This document shows, one piece after another, positions 17,612 through 25,498 of a stretch of DNA of 41,129 nt (position 1 is its first letter; every line of letters begins with the position of its first letter). The translations under genes were made by a program, and so were the position numbers. This DNA is from an uncultured Fretibacterium sp. (GTDB lineage Bacteria > Synergistota > Synergistia > Synergistales > Aminobacteriaceae), in the NCBI RefSeq assembly GCF_963548695.1, contig NZ_CAUUWA010000019.1, positions 1 to 41,129 on the forward strand, read 5' to 3'. The notes below the pieces were generated by a model, which was not told the DNA's origin, did not search any database, and saw only the letters and a list, made by a program, of their open reading frames with translations.

Positions 17612-17732
17612 TGCAAATACCCTCCTTATCTGAGTCGCGATTGGACTGTATGGAGATCGCCCGTCTCGTTTCCACCTGCCTCACGAGCTGCTGCCGCTGT
17701 GATTATCCTCCTCCTTTCCGCTTCCGGTTCCT

Positions 17733-18497
17733 TCATGACCTGTGACGCATCAGGCAGCGTTCGAACAAAACCACGGAGCCGTATAGGAATACGCCGATGG
17801 AGGCGACGAAGAAGATGCAGGCGAAGGCGTGCTCCGTCTTGATGAACTGAGAGTACTTGATGATTTGGCTGCCGAGACCGTTGTTGCCTCCGACGTATTC
17901 GGCGCTGATGCACGCCGTGGTGGCGAAGATGGTCGCCAACCGGATGCCGGTGAAGACCTCTGGGATGGCCGAGGGGAGGATGACCCTCCGGAACGTCTCG
18001 AGCCTTCCTGCTTGCATGGACTCCATTAACTCCAGGCGCAGCCGCGCTACGTTGTCGAAGCCCGTGCAGGCGTTCATGTTGACGATGGGGAACGATTGCA
18101 CGATAACCGCAATGACCCGAACGCCCATCCCGTAGCCCAGCCAGTACATCAGAAGGGGAACCAGTGTGATCAGGGGGGTCGTGACGAGCAGGATGAGGTA
18201 GGGGGACAGGGCCCTGTCCAGCCACTTGAAGTTGGTGAGCAGCGCCGCCAGCAGGATCCCGAGCGGGACGGCGATGCCGAAGCCCAGAAGGACGGTGAGA
18301 AGGCTCATCCTGATGTGGGGCCAGAAAACGTGCGATTGCTCCCACATGACTCGGAATATCGCCAGGGGAGCGGGCAGTATCCAACGCGGAATCGCCCACT
18401 CAGCCACAGCCCATTGCCACAGGAGCAGAAGGACTGCGAGGAACAGGACGGATGCCGCGAGACGAACGATCGGACGGTGTCTTTTCATCATGACCAT
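17733..18497 (-). CDS. ABC transporter permease, SsuC/TauC class (second of two)
   Basis: 254 residues with about six transmembrane segments (first LAASVLFLAVLLLLWQWAVA). The cytoplasmic EAA loop that docks to the ATPase reads LELMESMQAGRLETFRRVIL-PSAIPEVFTGIRL. It is clearly related to, but well diverged from, the other permease of the array (19313-20077), which suggests the two form a heterodimer. The start ATG 18497 overlaps the stop of the preceding ATPase (TGATG), so translation is probably coupled, with AGGTGA just upstream. 121 bases without a gene separate it from the binding protein that follows. Confidence 0.88.
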   Translation of the reverse strand: MVMMKRHRPIVRLAASVLFLAVLLLLWQWAVAEWAIPRWILPAPLAIFRVMWEQSHVFWPHIRMSLLTVLLGFGIAVPLGILLAALLTNFKWLDRALSPYLILLVTTPLITLVPLLMYWLGYGMGVRVIAVIVQSFPIVNMNACTGFDNVARLRLELMESMQAGRLETFRRVILPSAIPEVFTGIRLATIFATTACISAEYVGGNNGLGSQIIKYSQFIKTEHAFACIFFVASIGVFLYGSVVLFERCLMRHRS

Positions 18498-19297
18498 CAC
18501 TTCACCTGGCTGAGATCGACGTTCCCGATGGTTCCGGCGATATGGGCGCAGAGGGCGAGAAAACGCTCATCCGTCCTCTGGGAGAGAACCCTCGGCCGGG
18601 GCAGATCCACAAAGATTTCCTCGAGAATCCGTCCCGGAGCGGTTCCCATGACGACGACCCGTGTCGAGAGTAGAACCGCTTCCTCAACGTCGTGGGTGAT
18701 GAACACGATCGTCTTGCCCGAAGAACGCCAAAGTTCGAGGATCTCGAGATCCAGATCCTCCCGGGTCATGGGGTCGAGCGCGCCGAAGGGTTCGTCCATC
18801 AGCAGGATATCGGGGTCGTGCACCAGGGCGCGGAGAACTCCAGCCTTCTGTGCCATGCCCCCTGAGAGCTCGGCCGGGTAGGCCCCGGCATGATCCTCCA
18901 GCCCGAAGCGGCCGAGCAGATCGTCGAGACGAGCCTCCAGGCCAGCGTCCCGCATCCGGAATACGCGCAGCGGTAAGGCGATGTTCTCCCTCACCGTCAG
19001 CCATGGGAGGAGGTTCGGGGCCTGGAAGACGAGGCCGAGGGATCGGATCAAGGATTCCGGCCAGCGGCTTCGGGAGGAGAGCTCCACCCCATTGATGGAT
19101 ATGCGCCCGGAGGTCGGCCGGACGATGTTGGCAAGCATGCGGAGGATCGTCGATTTACCGCAGCCGGAGGGGCCAACGAGCGAGACGAACTCCCCTTGGC
19201 CCACGGTGAGATCCACATCCGAGAGGGCGTGGATGTCCCGATGGCGCGTCCGGAATATCTTGTTGAGCTTGTCGAGGCGAATGGTCACTGCGTTCAT
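18497..19297 (-). CDS. ABC transporter ATPase, SsuB/TauB class, catalytically complete
   Basis: 266 residues. Walker A GPSGCGKST (about 40-48), Q-loop FQAPNLLPWLTVREN, signature LSGGMAQKAG, Walker B LLMDEPFGALD with the catalytic Glu at residue 169, and the switch histidine in VFITHDVEEA at residue 202. All residues needed for ATP hydrolysis are present. The signature ends AQK where AQR or RQR is usual. It stands between two permeases, one 15 bases before and one overlapping after. Its partner is probably the other ATPase of the array, which lacks the catalytic Glu and His. AAAGGA precedes the ATG at normal distance. Confidence 0.9.
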   Translation of the reverse strand: MNAVTIRLDKLNKIFRTRHRDIHALSDVDLTVGQGEFVSLVGPSGCGKSTILRMLANIVRPTSGRISINGVELSSRSRWPESLIRSLGLVFQAPNLLPWLTVRENIALPLRVFRMRDAGLEARLDDLLGRFGLEDHAGAYPAELSGGMAQKAGVLRALVHDPDILLMDEPFGALDPMTREDLDLEILELWRSSGKTIVFITHDVEEAVLLSTRVVVMGTAPGRILEEIFVDLPRPRVLSQRTDERFLALCAHIAGTIGNVDLSQVK

Positions 19298-19312
19298 GAG
19301 AGTTTCCTTTCG

Positions 19313-20077
19313 TCAACGTTTCCAGATGACGATGCGCCGTTCCACGAGAGCGACGAGGTGGTAGAGGATGATGCCGATCAGTCCGATGATCAGAATCGTC
19401 CCGTAGACCATCTCGATCTGGATGTACTTGGTGTATTGAACGATCCTGAAGCCGAGCCCGATCGATCCGGCCACGAAATCCGCGCTGACGGCCCCAATCA
19501 GCGAGAAGATGCAGCCCAGCTTGATGCCGGTGAAGACGTGGGGCATCGCGTTGGGAAACACGATTTTGCGGAAGATCCTGAAACGGCCGGCGCCCGTGCT
19601 GCGGGCCAGCTCCAGGTAGCTGGCGTCCACGTGGGTGAAGCCGGTCAACGTGTTCAACAGGATGATGGGCGTGGCCTGAATCACCACAACCACGATGCGG
19701 ACGTTGGGGTCGTTCCCCATCCAGAGGATGAGCAGGGGGATCAGCGTGATCATTGGTGTGACGATGAGGAGGATGACCGTCGGGGTGACGGCGGCGACCC
19801 ACAACGGAAACTGGGACAGGATAGCGGCCAAGGACATGCCGAGGAGGATGGAGGAGACGAAGCCCGCGGTTACAACCTTCAGAGTAAAGAGGACGTGGGG
19901 AAGCAACTCGCCGCTCCAGAGCCGGCGGGCCGTCTCGGCGAAGATGGAGGACGGAGGGGGCAGGATGGTACGGGGAAGCTCCGTGACACGAACCAGAAAC
20001 TCCAGTCCCGCAAAGAGCAGGACAAGGAAGGCCAGCGGGACAGCCCTCTGTCCCAGAGTCGTGTTGTCCTTCATCAT
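19313..20077 (-). CDS. ABC transporter permease, SsuC/TauC class (first of two)
   Basis: 254 residues, about six transmembrane segments (VPLAFLVLLFAGLEFLV first). The EAA loop reads LELARSTGAGRFRIFRKIVF-PNAMPHVFTGIKL. Start ATG 20077 overlaps the stop of the ATPase before it by four bases (ATGA), with GGAGAA upstream, which points to translational coupling; the frame could open as far as 20113, inside that ATPase. Together with 17733-18497 it would form the membrane channel of the importer. Compared with its paralogue, the EAA loop and the last two helices are the most similar parts. Confidence 0.88.
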   Translation of the reverse strand: MMKDNTTLGQRAVPLAFLVLLFAGLEFLVRVTELPRTILPPPSSIFAETARRLWSGELLPHVLFTLKVVTAGFVSSILLGMSLAAILSQFPLWVAAVTPTVILLIVTPMITLIPLLILWMGNDPNVRIVVVVIQATPIILLNTLTGFTHVDASYLELARSTGAGRFRIFRKIVFPNAMPHVFTGIKLGCIFSLIGAVSADFVAGSIGLGFRIVQYTKYIQIEMVYGTILIIGLIGIILYHLVALVERRIVIWKR

Positions 20078-20892
20078 ATCTTCTCCGAGCGTCCCGAGCG
20101 CTCCCGAACCCATCCCTCGATCAGGATCCTCAGACGGTTGTATTCCGGATTTCGGACGATATTCGCGTTCCGCTCCTCCGTCGGGATGGGGACGGAGACT
20201 TCGTGGAGCACGGTGGCGGGCCGGGGGGAGAGGACGCAGATCCGGTTTGCCAGCAGCAGCGCCTCCTCCACGTTGTTGGTGACCATTACGACGCTCTTGC
20301 GCGTCTCCCTCCAGATGCGCAGAAGCTCGAAGGAGAGCTTGCGCCGCGTGATGGCGTCGAGGGCCCCCAGAGGCTGATCCATCAGCAGGATGGAGGGATT
20401 GTGAACCAGAGCCCGGGCGATTCCGACCCTCTGCCTCATTCCCCCCGACAGCTCGTGGGGATAGGCCTTGCCGTAGTCGGAGAGACCGACCAGGTTCAGC
20501 ATCTCCACGGCGTGCGCCCTCCTCTCCTTACGGCCTCGGCCGTCCGGCAGGGCCATCGTGTCGAGCGGAAAGAGGACATTTTCCTCGGCGCTCAGCCAGG
20601 GCAAGAGGTTGTCGCTTTGAAAGATGAAGCCGAAGTGCGCCAGGTGCGAACGGGGTATCCTCAGCCCGCAGGGATGTCCGTCGACCACCAGCGCTCCCTC
20701 GTCGGCGGCCTCGATGCCGCCCAGGATCTTCATGAACGTCGATTTGCCGGATCCGCTGGGGCCCAAAAGACAGACAAATTCGCCAGGCCGCAGCGCCAGG
20801 GAGACCCCGTCCAGGACGCGCTGGCCCTGAGGGCCTTTTCCGAAGCTCTTGCGTATCCCCTCGGCTCGAAGCCGCGTCGCTTGAACTGCCAT
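20074..20892 (-). CDS. ABC transporter ATPase, SsuB/TauB class, catalytic residues replaced
   Basis: 272 residues. Walker A GPSGSGKST (about 41-49), Q-loop FQSDNLLPWLSAEEN and an intact signature LSGGMRQRVGIARAL are present. Walker B reads LLMDQPLGALD, with Gln 173 (codon CAG, 20374-20376) in place of the catalytic Glu. The switch region reads VVMVTNNVEEA, with Asn 206 in place of His. Both changes are expected to stop hydrolysis at the site built by this subunit while still allowing ATP binding. Its intact signature motif could complete the active site of the other ATPase of the array. Start ATG 20892 has GGAG nine bases before; ATGs at 20907 and 20916 are also possible. Its 5' end lies just after the SGNH hydrolase stop. 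Confidence 0.88.
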   Translation of the reverse strand: MAVQATRLRAEGIRKSFGKGPQGQRVLDGVSLALRPGEFVCLLGPSGSGKSTFMKILGGIEAADEGALVVDGHPCGLRIPRSHLAHFGFIFQSDNLLPWLSAEENVLFPLDTMALPDGRGRKERRAHAVEMLNLVGLSDYGKAYPHELSGGMRQRVGIARALVHNPSILLMDQPLGALDAITRRKLSFELLRIWRETRKSVVMVTNNVEEALLLANRICVLSPRPATVLHEVSVPIPTEERNANIVRNPEYNRLRILIEGWVRERSGRSEKI

Positions 20893-20918
20893 CGTCCTCC
20901 GCTCCATTTCCCTCATTT

Positions 20919-21548
20919 TCAGGAACCGCAAAGTATCCTCTCCACCTCAAGCGCTAGGGACGCCCCCAGTCTGCGGTGTTCCTCCGGGGCTAGATGAACG
21001 CAGTCCCGGCCGGCCTTGGCGTGAAGGGCCGCGTCGAAGAAATCGCAGCCGTTGCGCGACGCGATGTACGCATAGATCTTTGGGAGGGCCCGGCTCTTCT
21101 CTGAGGAAGCCGCGTCGAAGCATGTCCCCAGGATCGTGTTGCCCCAGTTCGTGCCCAGGGCGACCGGGGAGGCGACCAGGATCCGTGGGGCCGGGGACAG
21201 GGTGCGCCGAACGTATTGGATCAGCAGATCCATTCCCCAGCCGATATCCCATGCCGAAACGTTGAAGCGGGGCTTCGTGTCGTTGGTTCCCAGCATCAGG
21301 ATGACCAGATCCAGGGGAGCGTTCATCAGCAGCGCCGTCTCCAGGGTCGACTTGCCGCAGCGCCCTTCCTCTATGGGATCATCAAAGACCGTCGTACGGC
21401 CATTGAGGGCGTTCTCGTAGACGTGAAAGTCCGATCCAAGCTCCTTCTGCATCACTCCTGGCCATCGTTGGCTGAACTCGTAGCGCGCCATGGTCTCTGG
21501 TGTGCAGCCCCACGTGTTGGAATCCCCGTAACAAAGAACGTACTTCAT
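20919..21548 (-). CDS. SGNH/GDSL-family hydrolase
   Basis: 209 residues. The four SGNH blocks are present: catalytic Ser in LCYGDSNTWGC at the N-terminus, Gly/Asn in the ENALNGRTT region, Asn in MLGTNDTK, and the Asp-His pair in DCVHLAPEEH near the C-terminus. No signal peptide is seen, so it is cytoplasmic. Close relatives are small arylesterases and acetyl-esterases acting on acylated sugars, which would suit a sugar operon; the substrate is not known. Start ATG 21548 overlaps the stop of the preceding gene by four bases (ATGA) and has AAAGGAAA upstream. Confidence 0.87.
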   Translation of the reverse strand: MKYVLCYGDSNTWGCTPETMARYEFSQRWPGVMQKELGSDFHVYENALNGRTTVFDDPIEEGRCGKSTLETALLMNAPLDLVILMLGTNDTKPRFNVSAWDIGWGMDLLIQYVRRTLSPAPRILVASPVALGTNWGNTILGTCFDAASSEKSRALPKIYAYIASRNGCDFFDAALHAKAGRDCVHLAPEEHRRLGASLALEVERILCGS

Positions 21549-21892
21549 GGTTTCCTTTCCCTTCCCTCGCCGCGCAGCATCTCGAGCTTCGCCTCGGTCT
21601 CCGAGGTAACGGAATCCTTGTCGCAGAAGGCCGCCAGGTACTTTCCCTCCTTCAAGCCAAGGATGTCCGGAACCAGCGGCTTGCCGTCGACACAGGCGTC
21701 CGGCAGGACGTAGATCTCCTCCCAATCCGTCTTGGGGAGTGCGCGCGCGACGTAAAGCCGAAAGATGTGCCTCAGGTGCACCGCCTCGCCCGAAGGGCGG
21801 GGGTGCGAGGCGTTGAACGCAAAATAGGTCTCCACGTCAAGAGGGGACAGCTTGGCCGCAGTGTTGGATGCGGGTTCGAAACGAAATGCCAC
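21545..21892 (-). CDS. Small protein of unknown function in the sugar operon
   Basis: 115 residues, no recognised family, no signal peptide and no transmembrane segment. It begins MAFRFEPASNTAAKLSPLDV and has a conserved-looking middle (VHLRHIFRLYVARAL, WEEIYVLPDACVDG) and a charged end. The start chosen is GTG 21892, with GGGAGG eight bases before; a GTG at 21940 in the same frame has no ribosome binding site. Its stop overlaps the SGNH hydrolase start, so the two are co-translated and may act together, for example as partner or accessory subunit. That last point is inference. Confidence 0.6.
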   Translation of the reverse strand: MAFRFEPASNTAAKLSPLDVETYFAFNASHPRPSGEAVHLRHIFRLYVARALPKTDWEEIYVLPDACVDGKPLVPDILGLKEGKYLAAFCDKDSVTSETEAKLEMLRGEGRERKP

Positions 21893-21963
21893 AGTTGAGT
21901 CCTCCCTTCCGAATTTGATGTTCTCGCAAATGGGGCTCACGGAACCGGGGATATTTGGAGGCC

Positions 21964-22782
21964 CTAAACGGAAGGTCTCGAGCGGAACGTCCTGACCTTG
22001 TCCATGAAGGCACGAACACGGGAGACGTCGACGGAGTTCTCGAAGCGGCCGTCAACCTTAAAGGTCGTGCCCACGACGGCTCCGTCCGCGATGGAGAGCT
22101 GCTGTTCGACGTTCTCCAGCCTCAAACCGGTGTTGGCCAGGATCACGCTGCCGGGCACCGCATCCTTGACGCGCTTCAGGATCTGGGCATCCGTCTCCGT
22201 CCCAGCGACGAGCCCGGAGACGCAGAGGGCGTCCGGACGGTTGTTGAAGACCGTGGATCGGGCGACGCTTTCGATGTCCCGATCCGCGACGTAGCGCGCC
22301 GCCTCGGGCACGATGTTGAAGAGCAGGCGGACGTCCTCGGCACCGATGGCCGTCCTGTGCCGGACGGTCTCGCCGACGTTCGTGTTCCAGAGCCCGAAGT
22401 CGCTGGCGTAGACGCCGGTGAAGATCTCCCGGACGAACTTTGCCCCCGTGGCCACGGCGAGATCCAGCGAGCGCTTCGCGTCCCACAGGACGTTCACCCC
22501 GAACGGAACCCGGATGTCGCGCATCAGCTGCCCGATGACGGAGGCCATGGCCGCTACGGTCTCCGTCTGAACCTGAGTCAGGTAGGGGAGGCTGAACTCG
22601 TTGGAGAACATCACCGCGTCCACCCCCCCCTCCTGCAGGGCACTCAGATCCCTGGCGCACATGTCCAGAACCCAGGACATCCCCTTCTTTTTGTCGTACC
22701 CGGGGTCTCCCGGCATCGCTTGCATATGGCACATGGCGATGATCGCCTTCTCGGTTCCCAACATCTCCTTCAGCCAACTCAT
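21964..22782 (-). CDS. BtpA/SgcQ-family TIM-barrel protein
   Basis: 272 residues, usual for the family. Recognisable stretches are AIIAMCHMQAMPGDPGYD near the N-terminus, LQEGGVDAVMFSNEFSLPYL, VPFGVNVLWDAKRSLDLA, the GAKFVREIFTGVYASDFGLW block, and the C-terminal ADGAVVGTTFKVDGRFENSV, which resembles a phosphate-binding end of a TIM barrel. BtpA was named for a role in photosystem I stability in cyanobacteria; SgcQ is the member in the E. coli sgc sugar cluster. An enzymatic role in sugar catabolism is likely here, but no reaction is established. Start ATG 22782 has AAAGGA eight bases before. It follows the kinase after 86 bases without a gene. Confidence 0.85.
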   Translation of the reverse strand: MSWLKEMLGTEKAIIAMCHMQAMPGDPGYDKKKGMSWVLDMCARDLSALQEGGVDAVMFSNEFSLPYLTQVQTETVAAMASVIGQLMRDIRVPFGVNVLWDAKRSLDLAVATGAKFVREIFTGVYASDFGLWNTNVGETVRHRTAIGAEDVRLLFNIVPEAARYVADRDIESVARSTVFNNRPDALCVSGLVAGTETDAQILKRVKDAVPGSVILANTGLRLENVEQQLSIADGAVVGTTFKVDGRFENSVDVSRVRAFMDKVRTFRSRPSV

Positions 22783-22868
22783 GATCCTCATCCTTTCGCT
22801 CTTTCGGTGCCGCGTCCCGGCCTCTGGGTCGGAGCGACATTTCTTTCCCCGGTCGCCCGCTTTCGCCG

Positions 22869-24407
22869 TCAGCTCCGTGCCAGGGACGACAGGGCGTGCA
22901 TCAGCTCCCTGTTGCGCTCGTAAAGTTCCAGGTAGAGCTCGTGGCAGCGATCGTAATACGCCTTGAGCCCCGGATCTGGACACACCGTCTCCCTGTCCTC
23001 GACCCACCGGTCTGCCTCCGCCGGCTCACGGAACAGCCCCGCTCCCATGCCAGCGAGAAAGGCGTCGCCGTAGGCGGCCCCCCACGTCACCGAGGGCACC
23101 GTCTGAGCGCGGCCCGAGATGTCGCTGACCATTTGAAGCCAGGGCCGGTTCTTCGTCCCACCTCCGACGGCCATCAGCCTGCGGGGCGGATGACCCAGGC
23201 TTTCAAGGAGATCCAGATGCTGCCGTATCCCGTGTCCCACTCCCTCCAGAACGGCACGGTACAGGTGCTCCCGTGTGTGCGACAGCGTCAGGCCGAAGAA
23301 CACGCCACGGGCCAGGGGATCGTTGATCGGCGTCCTCTCCCCGCTGAAATAGGGCAGGGCGAGAAGCCCCTCCGCTCCGGGCGGTACGGAGGCGGCCCCC
23401 TCGGCCAAACGGGCGTAGGCGTCCCCGCCGCGGCCCTCGTCACGGGCCAACTGATCCCGGAACCAGCGGGTCAGAGCTCCGGTCGTGGCCATGCCCCCCA
23501 TCATCGCGTGGGTTCCGGGAAAGAGGTAGGGCGCGGACCAGAGGCGAAGATCCCGCAACGGCGCATCGGTCACCTGAATGTAGAACATGGTGGAGCCGTA
23601 CATGAGCATCGCTCGGCCCGAGGCCACGACACCGACGCTCACGGCCTCGGCTGCGGCATCCGCAGTGCCGGCGATGACGGGAGTTCCCTCTGCCAATCCG
23701 GTGGCTCGGGCAGCCTCGCACGTGACTCCGCCCGCGATCTGCGCCGTCCATACAATCTCCGGCAGGCGGCCCGTCTCCACGATCCCGCTGCACAGATCCT
23801 CGGCCCAAGCCCCTTTCGAGGGCTCGTAGAACGGCCCCATGCAGGAGGCAGTGTAGTGATCGACGACCCAGCGTCCCGTCAGGCGGCCGACGAGGAATGT
23901 CGTACCCGTGACGAAACGGCGGGCTCTTCGATAGACGTCCGGCTCGTTGCGGGCGAGCCAGAGGATCTTGGGGCCGACCGACTGGGCGGAGAGCGCGTTG
24001 CCCGTCCGGTCGAAGATCGTCCGTCCGCCGATGCGCTCCTCCAGCTCCCGGATCTCCGCCTGTGCCCGCGTATCGATACCGTACAGAACGGCGTTTCGGA
24101 GCGGGAGCCCCGCATCGTCCACCGGGAGCATGTCGGGGGCGATGCTGCTGCAGCCGACGGCCAGGATGTCCTTTGGATCCCTACGCGACTGCGCCAGCAG
24201 CGCCTTCGTCAGGGTACAGAGATCCCCCCACCAGACGGATTCGGCATCGTGCTCCGCCCAACCCTGACGGGGCAGGAGGAGTTCGTGCGGGACAGCATGG
24301 GACGCGACCAGGCAGCCGTTCGGTTCGACGAGCAATCCCTTGGACTCGTAGGTTCCGATATCGACGCCCAGGAGCAGCCCTTTTCCCCCAGAGCCCACGG
24401 GGCTCAC
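22869..24407 (-). CDS. FGGY-family carbohydrate kinase
   Basis: 512 residues, normal for FGGY kinases (xylulose, rhamnulose, glycerol, AI-2 kinases). N-terminal domain with the phosphate loop LLLGVDIGTYESKGLLVE and the substrate loop WAEHDAESVWWGD; the probable catalytic Asp is in WVVDHYTASCMG at about residue 180. The C-terminal domain has ATP-binding GTADAAAEAVSVGV and the FGGY signature region LMAVGGGTKNRPWLQMVSD. It would phosphorylate the sugar brought in by the CUT2 importer upstream. The start is taken as GTG 24407, overlapping the M42 stop (GTGA); an ATG in the same frame lies about eight codons upstream. The closest analogue by position is RhaK of rhizobial rhamnose operons or LsrK; the substrate is unknown. 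Confidence 0.9.
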   Translation of the reverse strand: MSPVGSGGKGLLLGVDIGTYESKGLLVEPNGCLVASHAVPHELLLPRQGWAEHDAESVWWGDLCTLTKALLAQSRRDPKDILAVGCSSIAPDMLPVDDAGLPLRNAVLYGIDTRAQAEIRELEERIGGRTIFDRTGNALSAQSVGPKILWLARNEPDVYRRARRFVTGTTFLVGRLTGRWVVDHYTASCMGPFYEPSKGAWAEDLCSGIVETGRLPEIVWTAQIAGGVTCEAARATGLAEGTPVIAGTADAAAEAVSVGVVASGRAMLMYGSTMFYIQVTDAPLRDLRLWSAPYLFPGTHAMMGGMATTGALTRWFRDQLARDEGRGGDAYARLAEGAASVPPGAEGLLALPYFSGERTPINDPLARGVFFGLTLSHTREHLYRAVLEGVGHGIRQHLDLLESLGHPPRRLMAVGGGTKNRPWLQMVSDISGRAQTVPSVTWGAAYGDAFLAGMGAGLFREPAEADRWVEDRETVCPDPGLKAYYDRCHELYLELYERNRELMHALSSLARS

Positions 24408-25498
24408 CGCCTCAGATCCATGGGGCCCCATCCGGCCACTGTCTCCTCCAGGAGGCAAGCCAGAGCCTCGAGATCCCGAAGGTCGCACATCTCGACGGGA
24501 GAGTGGGTGTAGCGCGCGGGGAAGCCCAAATCCAGCGCCGCAACGCCCCTTCTGCCCACGAGCTGGACGTAAGAGAGATCCGTCAGAAGGCCTGCAGCGG
24601 CGTTGTACTGCAGGGGCATCCCGAGGCGCTCCGCGCTCTCCCGAAAGGAGGAGACCAGCACGGGATGGGGCAACACCCCATTGAGGGTTCCCCGCCCGTG
24701 GAAACTGTACATTCCCAGGATGGGGCCGCCCCCCAGGACAATGTCGTTCTTTCCCCTCAGATCCGGGGTGTCCCCTGCCACCATGACGTCGAGCGCTACG
24801 GCGATGTCGGGCTCGATATTCTGCGCTGCCACGAGCGCACCGCGAAGGTTGAACTCCTCCTGTACGGTCGCCACGATGTGCACCTCGCACCGGGGCGCCC
24901 TCTTCTTCAGACGCCGCGCCGTCTCGAGCAGGACGGCGCACCCCCCGCGGTTGTCCACCGAGGTTCCGACGATCCGGTTACCCCAGCGTGCGCAATACGG
25001 TTCGTAAGCGACAGGACACCCGACCTCCACCCCCAGCGCCCGCACCGCCTCGGCGCTGTCGCATCCTAAGTCGAGGTAGAGTTCGGCATAGGGAACGACC
25101 CGCGATTTTTCGTCCTGCGGGGTCATGTGATGCGCTTTGATCCCGACAAGGGCAGGAATCGGGTTCCCCAAAAGATTGGCGATGGACATCCGGAGCCCGG
25201 GCAGCACCTTTTCGGGGATCCCTCCCAGGCGCTCCATACGGACGCAGCCGTCCGGGTCGATCCTGCGCACGATCATACCCAGCTGATCCATATGGGCAAA
25301 GAGCATCACCCGAGGTGCGTCTTTGTCCGCTCCCCCGATTCGGGCATGGACGTTCCCCAGATAGTCCGTGGAGACTGCGTCGGCAACCTGCCTGAGCGAA
25401 TCCCTCATAAGCCGAATCATGGGCTCCTCGTGTCCGGACAGGGCGCTCACACGCATCATGGCCTCGAGGTCTTCGAACAGGCGGCTCGTCGTGTTCAT
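24404..25498 (-). CDS. M42-family metallopeptidase (FrvX/SgcX type)
   Basis: 364 residues. Two-metal aminopeptidase fold. Ligands: His in LFAHMDQLGM, Asp in GTSVDNRGGC, the Glu pair in ATVQEEFNLRG (catalytic base and ligand), Asp in AVALDVMVAG and the final His in ARYTHSPVE. N-terminal VSALSGHEEP is typical. M42 enzymes form large tetrahedral or barrel-shaped cytoplasmic aminopeptidases; several lie in sugar-transport operons (frv and sgc in E. coli), where their substrate is unknown. Start ATG 25498 overlaps the permease stop by four bases, and the stop overlaps the kinase start, so it is an integral part of the sugar operon. Confidence 0.92.
   Translation of the reverse strand: MNTTSRLFEDLEAMMRVSALSGHEEPMIRLMRDSLRQVADAVSTDYLGNVHARIGGADKDAPRVMLFAHMDQLGMIVRRIDPDGCVRMERLGGIPEKVLPGLRMSIANLLGNPIPALVGIKAHHMTPQDEKSRVVPYAELYLDLGCDSAEAVRALGVEVGCPVAYEPYCARWGNRIVGTSVDNRGGCAVLLETARRLKKRAPRCEVHIVATVQEEFNLRGALVAAQNIEPDIAVALDVMVAGDTPDLRGKNDIVLGGGPILGMYSFHGRGTLNGVLPHPVLVSSFRESAERLGMPLQYNAAAGLLTDLSYVQLVGRRGVAALDLGFPARYTHSPVEMCDLRDLEALACLLEETVAGWGPMDLRR

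Noticed and set aside
22896..24512. 538-codon + strand frame opposite the FGGY kinase
   Set aside because: Pro/Arg/Gly/His-rich shadow; the minus-strand kinase has full family motifs.
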